NCBI GenBank assembly: GCA_947625455.1
Contig: CANQOJ010000072.1
Location: 1 to 10,265, forward strand
Length of the DNA: 10,265 bases
Origin: an uncultured Clostridia bacterium
GTDB lineage: Bacteria; Bacillota; Clostridia; Oscillospirales; Ruminococcaceae
Reading direction: 5' to 3'
Shown here: piece after piece, positions 6,634-10,265 of the stretch
How the letters are laid out: each line of letters begins with the position of its first letter
Position numbering within the stretch: position 1 is the stretch's first letter
The notes under the pieces: generated by a model
Seen by the model: only the letters and a program-made list of their open reading frames with translations
The model's database searches: none
What the model was told of the DNA's origin: nothing
Program-made: the position numbers and the translations under genes

Positions 6634-9009
6634 TCAAATCAAAAGCAACTCCGGTTCGGACGGTTGGTCTGTTATCCCGAATTGCTTATTGTAATACCTT
6701 TCATCAAGCGCGTACGCTCCGCACTTAAGCTCGTAAATACCGCCTTTTTCGCTTATCTTATCAAAAAGCTGCGAATAGATATTTACGGTGTATTTCTGCG
6801 CTTGCCGAAGAAGTTTAGCCTGCTCGGCTGGCGTAATGTCCGAATTGAGAGCCGATATTATTTCCTTTGCCTTGCCGTCATACGGAACAATTATCCCCTC
6901 GGTCTCGTCCGATATGACCTTAAAATTTTTCCCAGCCGTTTTAAACGCCTGGGCGCAGTTCTTTATAGCATTGTTTTTCAACAAACTAAACCAATCATTG
7001 TTCACCGACAGGAAATTCAAAAGTGTTCCGTCAGGATCGTTTGTGCTGAAAAATAATTTCGTTGAATTTCTTCTGTACAGTTCGGAGAAATATGTTTCCA
7101 TAGCTTCAACGCCGATAAGATCGTCATATTTCCCGCTTTGGAGCATTGATATTGAAATATCCTTTGCCTGGGATATTTCGGGCAGACCATTAAGTTTTTC
7201 GCCGTGAATATTAAGCAGACAGACAGGTCTTTCCCCGCCGAACTCTCCGCTTCTGTTACAGCGTCCTGCCGCCTGAGCGGTATTGTCCATGCCTGCAATT
7301 ATTCTCACAACACAGCCGAACGAAATGTCAACTCCCGCTTCAATGAGTTGAGTAGTGACGCATATTTTTCCCGTCATATTTTCACGCAGAGCGTTTATAA
7401 TTTCCCGCCTGTGCTGCGGACACATATTCGTGCTTAAATGTACGATTTCAGCGTCTGACATTTCCTTAAGCGCCTTAAATAATTCTCTCGCTTCGGTTTT
7501 TGTGTTTACTACAAGCAAAAGGCTTTCAAACTCTTTTTGCTTGTCGGCGCAAAATCCTGCAATTTCTTCTGTTGTATATCCCTCTGTGCGAAAAAGGTTT
7601 TCAATCTTAACTCTTTTGAAAATCTCGAAATCTTCCTTTGTATTGCCCGTTATATTCGGCGTGTTTTTATCGAGCATTATCGGAAATTCATCAAGCTTGT
7701 CAAACGGCGGTTGGGTGGCAGTGCAAAGGACGATTGTCGCGCCGCAGACAGATGACAAAAAATTTATCGCAAGGTCAAAAATATACACGCATTTAATCGG
7801 CAGCGACTGCACTTCGTCAATAATTATGACCGAATCCGCGAGCCTGTGCATACGTCTGACGTCGGTTGTTTTCCCCGAAAACAGAGCGTTCAGCAGCTGG
7901 ACCATTGTCGTTGCAATAACAGGACTGTCCCATTTCTCACTGCGTAATTCGTATTCATGAAGCTCGTTTTCATGACTTTCTTTATTCTCGCTGTCATCAT
8001 CAGCAATTTTTGACGCGTAATTTGAATGATGTTCAAGAAAGTTTTCCTCGCCCGCGATTTTGCGAAATTCCTCGGCGTTCTGCTCAAGTATCGACAAAAA
8101 AGGCGCGGTGTAAATAATGCGTTCTTTGCCGTGCCTTTCGCAATATTCAATGGCAAACCTGAGCGACGAAAGCGTTTTTCCGCCGCCCGTAGGAACAATA
8201 AGCTTTGTTATTCCGATTTGATTTTCAGCGGCAGTTTTACAGCGCTCGGAAATATTTTTTCTCCGCATTGAAATATTGTCCGAAAGCCCGTCAAATTTTC
8301 CGAGACGCTCGTTCATATGCTTTTCCATTGAAACAATTATCGCGCTGAAGTCATATTCGCGCTCGGTTTTTTCGTCGGACATAAAGTCAGCCGTATCAAT
8401 TCTGTCCGCGTCAATAAGTATAGACTCTGCAATTCTTTCAAACATTCCCATATAAAAAGCATACGCCTGCTGTTGGCGTTTTTGCGGAATGTATTTTGTA
8501 ATGCCGACAATTATTTTTTTGATATTTTCGTATTCTTTCGCGGCATTTGCGAGCATTTCATCTGTTATTTTAAGTTCGGGAAACAAGCTAAGATTGTTTA
8601 AAATTTCATCATAATTATCGGATTTTTCCGTAAGCCTTGAAAAGTTATCCGTACCCTCGCTGTCCACCCAGTCTTTAAGTCCGTGATGGGAAAGGATAAC
8701 ACGCCCGATAAATCTGCCGGCATAATTTAACGGTTTGTTGGTTTTGCTTTCAGTAATAGAGCGGATATATTTTGCGCCCGCAAAGCTGTGGTCAATTTCT
8801 CCGCGGCGGCAGGAATTATCCCCGTGAATATAATCGTTGAATTTGTTTATAAGCTTTCCTATATCGTGCAATAATCCCGAAATTTCGCAGATAGAACCAA
8901 TGCCTATCTGACTGCCGAATTTTCGTGCAATTTCCGATACGTTTTTACAGTGTTCGGCTACCGTCTGTATGCCGTTATCCTTTGGGCGAATATGCGCGGC
9001 AAATTCCAT
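6634..9009 (-). CDS. cas3: Cas3 nuclease-helicase (HD domain plus SF2 helicase)
   Basis: Cas3 is recruited by Cascade bound to a target and unwinds and degrades the DNA. The 791-residue protein has an N-terminal HD nuclease domain with metal ligands His20, His48-Asp49 (LLHDIGK), His74 (IDHSFAGA), His108-His109 (SHHG) and Asp200/Asp202. The SF2 helicase follows: Walker A PTGGGKT (273-279), DEVQ box in place of DEAH (398-401), motif III CTATQP (429-434), motif V TTQLIEAGVDIS (552-563) and motif VI QAAGRCNRSG (579-588). No motif is broken and the length is normal for a fused I-C Cas3. The ATG is preceded by AAGAGG at 7 nt (9017-9022). It is the first gene of the operon. Confidence 0.98.
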   Translation of the reverse strand: MEFAAHIRPKDNGIQTVAEHCKNVSEIARKFGSQIGIGSICEISGLLHDIGKLINKFNDYIHGDNSCRRGEIDHSFAGAKYIRSITESKTNKPLNYAGRFIGRVILSHHGLKDWVDSEGTDNFSRLTEKSDNYDEILNNLSLFPELKITDEMLANAAKEYENIKKIIVGITKYIPQKRQQQAYAFYMGMFERIAESILIDADRIDTADFMSDEKTEREYDFSAIIVSMEKHMNERLGKFDGLSDNISMRRKNISERCKTAAENQIGITKLIVPTGGGKTLSSLRFAIEYCERHGKERIIYTAPFLSILEQNAEEFRKIAGEENFLEHHSNYASKIADDDSENKESHENELHEYELRSEKWDSPVIATTMVQLLNALFSGKTTDVRRMHRLADSVIIIDEVQSLPIKCVYIFDLAINFLSSVCGATIVLCTATQPPFDKLDEFPIMLDKNTPNITGNTKEDFEIFKRVKIENLFRTEGYTTEEIAGFCADKQKEFESLLLVVNTKTEARELFKALKEMSDAEIVHLSTNMCPQHRREIINALRENMTGKICVTTQLIEAGVDISFGCVVRIIAGMDNTAQAAGRCNRSGEFGGERPVCLLNIHGEKLNGLPEISQAKDISISMLQSGKYDDLIGVEAMETYFSELYRRNSTKLFFSTNDPDGTLLNFLSVNNDWFSLLKNNAIKNCAQAFKTAGKNFKVISDETEGIIVPYDGKAKEIISALNSDITPAEQAKLLRQAQKYTVNIYSQLFDKISEKGGIYELKCGAYALDERYYNKQFGITDQPSEPELLLI

Positions 9010-9096
9010 ATTAAACCTCTTTTATATTAAGCAGTTGTTATTTACAAATTCACAATTCCGACATTAAAAATGGTCTAAAATTTTTGCTCTATGAAC

Positions 9097-9124
9097 ATTA
9101 TAGCATTTGAAATAAAAAAGTCAA
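9097..9124 (-). promoter_or_regulatory. Promoter of the cas operon
   Basis: On the minus strand: TTGACT (9124-9119), a 16-nt spacer, and TATAAT (9102-9097) preceded by TGC, giving an extended -10 element. Transcription should start near 9090, leaving about 80 nt of 5' untranslated sequence before the cas3 ATG. It is the only strong promoter I see ahead of the seven closely packed cas genes, so it probably drives all of them. Confidence 0.8.
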
Positions 9125-9135
9125 TAACATTTAAA

Positions 9136-9152
9136 TAAAATTGGCAATTTTA
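9136..9152. promoter_or_regulatory. Palindrome upstream of the cas promoter (possible operator)
   Basis: TAAAATTGGCAATTTTA is a perfect inverted repeat (8-bp arms around one base). It ends 12 bp upstream of the -35 of the cas promoter. Position and symmetry suit a dimeric regulator, but the AT-rich composition makes a chance origin possible. Confidence 0.3.
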
Positions 9153-9178
9153 ACAAAAGATTATAGTGAAAATAACGG

Positions 9179-9606
9179 TTTTTAGAGGTAAGAGCTTTTA
9201 GAGGTAAGAGGTTAGAGGTAAGAAGTAAGAGTTCAGGTTAAGACGATATTTGCTGATTGTAACGTATAAAAGAAGAAAGAGGTAAAAACTTCAAATTCTT
9301 ACCTCTTACTTCTAACCTCTAACCTCTAAAAGGGGGCGACTGTGAATCCTGTGAAAAAAATATGTAAAGTATTTCAGGTTAATTTTTCCTAGAAAAGTTT
9401 ACATAAAATTTTCACAGGATTCACAGTCCAGAATTTGGAAGTTCTTTTAGAAGTAAGAGTTCAAGTCTAAAGGTTGTTTACCTTTTCAAACCTTGCCTTA
9501 GTTCAAACTCTAGCCTCTAGCCTCTTAAAATTCTAGCTTCTAGATGAAGAAATAAGAGGTCAGAGTTTGAACTCTAACCTCTTACTTCTAACCTCTAACC
9601 TCTAAA
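9179..9606. repeat. Composite element of 7-bp repeats in inverted and direct arrangement
   Basis: The region is built from imperfect heptads, YTCTWAC on the plus strand (CTCTAAC, CTCTTAC, TTCTAAC, TTCTTAC) or their complement. Arm 9179-9231 is in complement orientation, arm 9296-9332 in plus orientation; 9195-9231 and 9296-9332 pair over 37 bp with 4 mismatches, each substitution falling within a heptad. A further complement arm is at 9444-9459, degenerate plus units at about 9507-9540, and a plus arm at 9572-9606. Bases 9301-9330 and 9577-9606 are identical over 30 bp. A 12-bp inverted repeat AGTTCAAACTCT lies at 9500-9511 and 9562-9573. No gene or transposase is visible. Confidence 0.85.
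9338..9428. repeat. Perfect 20-bp inverted repeat (hairpin or MITE-like) inside the heptad element
   Basis: GACTGTGAATCCTGTGAAAA (9338-9357) is perfectly complementary to 9409-9428. The stem continues inward, after three mismatches, with an 8-bp match TATGTAAA. The 51-nt centre shows no coding sequence. Its sequence is unlike the surrounding heptads, so it looks like a separate element placed between heptad arms. Confidence 0.8.
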
Positions 9607-9695
9607 TGTCTAACCTTGACAAAAAAGATTTTTATAAAGTGATACAGCTTTTCAGAAAGAATTAAAGGATTTTGGTTTGAAAACAATCTAAATCC

Positions 9696-9715
9696 TATCC
9701 GCCGTAAGGCGGATA
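9696..9715 (-). terminator. Short hairpin, possible transcription terminator downstream of tRNA-Leu
   Basis: TATCCGCC and GGCGGATA form a perfect 8-bp stem with a GTAA loop. It is 75 bp downstream of the tRNA gene in the direction of tRNA transcription. The following U run is weak on either strand, so it might instead be a repetitive extragenic palindrome. Confidence 0.35.
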
Positions 9716-9720
9716 CATTT

Positions 9721-9755
9721 TACTGCTTACTTTCTACTGTACACTGTATACTGCA
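9721..9755. repeat. Second family of 7-bp repeats
   Basis: Five consecutive heptads can be read: TACTGCT, TACTTTC, TACTGTA, CACTGTA, TACTGCA. The period is the same as in the 9179-9606 element but the unit differs (about YACTGTA). It runs into the palindrome at 9752-9790. Confidence 0.6.
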
Positions 9756-9790
9756 ACCCCCAGCTATGCAAAGCATAGCTGGGGGTTGCA
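9752..9790. repeat. Perfect 39-bp palindrome abutting the tRNA 3' end
   Basis: An 18-bp perfect stem (TGCAACCCCCAGCTATGC, 9752-9769, against 9773-9790) encloses only three bases (AAA). On the minus strand it starts at the base after the encoded tRNA CCA. No U tract follows, so it is not a typical intrinsic terminator although it would form a very stable hairpin in the tRNA precursor. Confidence 0.9.
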
Positions 9791-9877
9791 TGGTGCGGGT
9801 GGTGGGATTTGAACCCACACGTCCTTGCGGACACTGGCACCTGAAGCCAGCTCGTCTGCCAGTTCCAACACACCCGC
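9791..9877 (-). tRNA. tRNA-Leu (anticodon CAG)
   Basis: Read on the minus strand, the acceptor stem GCGGGTG (9877-9871) pairs with CACCCGC (9801-9795), followed by discriminator A and an encoded CCA. The anticodon stem CTGGC/GCCAG holds the loop TTCAGGT, giving anticodon CAG (9843-9841) that reads CUG. The long variable arm GTCC-GCAA-GGAC is class II, as in leucine tRNAs, and the T arm carries GGGTTCAAATCCC. The 87-nt gene looks intact. Confidence 0.97.
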
Positions 9878-9971
9878 ATATATAGTTTTCCATTGTTTTA
9901 CTCGGCGAAACCGCTATCATAATAACCAAGGATTAAGCCACAATTTTAAAAGATTTCACTGAACACAAGAA

Positions 9972-10000
9972 ATTATACCATAATAAAGCAATTTTGTCAA
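9972..10000 (-). promoter_or_regulatory. Promoter of tRNA-Leu
   Basis: Minus strand: TTGACA (10000-9995), 17 nt, TATAAT (9977-9972), with TGG in front of the -10 as an extended element. This is a perfect sigma-70/sigma-A type consensus. Transcription should begin near 9965, about 88 nt before the mature tRNA 5' end. Confidence 0.88.
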
Positions 10001-10118
10001 GTACTTTTTAGAAAATTGCTTATAAAACTGATTTTCATTTACCTCTGTGCCAAAATCCACTAAAATATGTATCCGGGATTTTTCATGCTTTCTCGACCTT
10101 TTGTTTTATGAACGGTGC
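10001..10118. other. Intergenic stretch between the divergent promoters
   Basis: This AT-rich stretch lies between the -35 elements of the tRNA and lipoprotein promoters. I see no reading frame, hairpin or repeat in it that stands out. Confidence 0.5.
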
Positions 10119-10147
10119 TTGACAAAGCTTTCAATACATGGTATAAT
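10119..10147 (+). promoter_or_regulatory. Promoter of the lipoprotein gene
   Basis: TTGACA (10119-10124), 17 nt, TATAAT (10142-10147), again with an extended TGG before the -10. The expected transcription start is near 10154, about 40 nt before the coding start. It diverges from the tRNA promoter. Confidence 0.88.
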
Positions 10148-10194
10148 TTAAATGCATAAGTTTTGCTGTAAGGGATGTATAAGGAGTTGAGATG

Positions 10195-10265
10195 ATGAAA
10201 AAAGTCGGGCTGAGGTTTTTGGCTTTAATTGCGGCGGCAGTTGTTCTTGCGGGTTGTGAGGAAAG
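10195..10265 (+). CDS. Putative lipoprotein, N-terminal fragment (cut by window end)
   Basis: The first 23 residues encode a bacterial lipoprotein signal peptide: MKKVGLR, a hydrophobic stretch FLALIAAAVVLAG, and a lipobox LAGC with Cys21 as the lipidated residue, followed by Glu-Glu. AAGGAG (10181-10186) lies 8 nt before this ATG. An adjacent in-frame ATG at 10192 (5 nt from AAGGAG) could also be used and would add one Met. The protein should be anchored to the outer face of the cytoplasmic membrane after type II signal peptidase cleavage. The mature domain lies outside the window, so the function is unknown. Confidence 0.85.
   Translation, partial: MKKVGLRFLALIAAAVVLAGCEE

Noticed and set aside
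7355..7960. Plus-strand open frame of 201 codons opposite cas3, and similar frames opposite other cas genes
   Set aside because: These are shadows of intact minus-strand genes with clear family motifs; they lack recognisable domains and ribosome binding sites.
9616..9645. TTGACA at 9616-9621 as a plus-strand promoter
   Set aside because: No -10 hexamer stands at 16-18 nt; the nearest TATAAA is only 11 nt away, and no gene follows on that strand nearby.
9791..9877. tRNA-Leu as attachment site of an integrated island
   Set aside because: tRNA 3' ends are common integration sites, but no integrase gene and no second copy of the tRNA 3' segment is visible in this window.
9720..9929. Minus-strand open frame of 69 codons
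   Set aside because: It is a translation through the tRNA-Leu gene and the adjacent palindrome and heptads.

Overview
The window carries a complete type I-C (Dvulg-type) CRISPR-Cas locus, a repeat-rich intergenic region, a leucine tRNA gene and the first bases of a lipoprotein gene. AT-rich intergenic DNA, near-perfect TTGACA-N17-TATAAT promoters with extended -10 elements, strong AGGAGG-type ribosome binding sites and a standard genetic code suggest a low-to-moderate GC Bacillota, most likely a clostridial gut-type bacterium. The genus cannot be told from this sequence alone.

Layout: 1-909 is the leader-proximal part of a CRISPR array with 14 repeats (the first cut by the window edge) and 13 spacers. 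910-1067 is an AT-rich leader with several inverted and direct repeats. From 9009 down to 1068, all on the minus strand, lies the operon cas3-cas5-cas8c-cas7-cas4-cas1-cas2. Its genes overlap or are separated by at most 13 nt, and one strong promoter (9097-9124) drives it. Inside cas8c an in-frame ATG with a strong ribosome binding site (4376-4393) very probably makes the small subunit Cas11c as a separate 128-residue protein.

How the genes work together: Cas1, Cas2 and Cas4 choose, trim and insert new spacers next to the leader. Cas5 (the Cas6 substitute of type I-C) cuts the minus-strand array transcript 3' of each repeat hairpin. Cas5, Cas7, Cas8c and Cas11c then form Cascade/I-C around the crRNA, and Cas3 (HD nuclease plus helicase) degrades the bound target. 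All signature residues of the enzymes are present and all complete repeats are identical, so the system looks intact.

9179-9606 holds no gene. It is built from imperfect 7-bp units (YTCTWAC and its complement) arranged as long inverted and direct repeats, with a separate 20-bp perfect hairpin embedded in it. A second 7-bp family (about YACTGTA) and a perfect 39-bp palindrome lie at 9721-9790, touching the 3' CCA of tRNA-Leu(CAG) (minus strand, 9791-9877). The tRNA promoter (minus) and a lipoprotein promoter (plus) diverge between 9972 and 10147. The lipoprotein coding region starts at 10195 and leaves the window.
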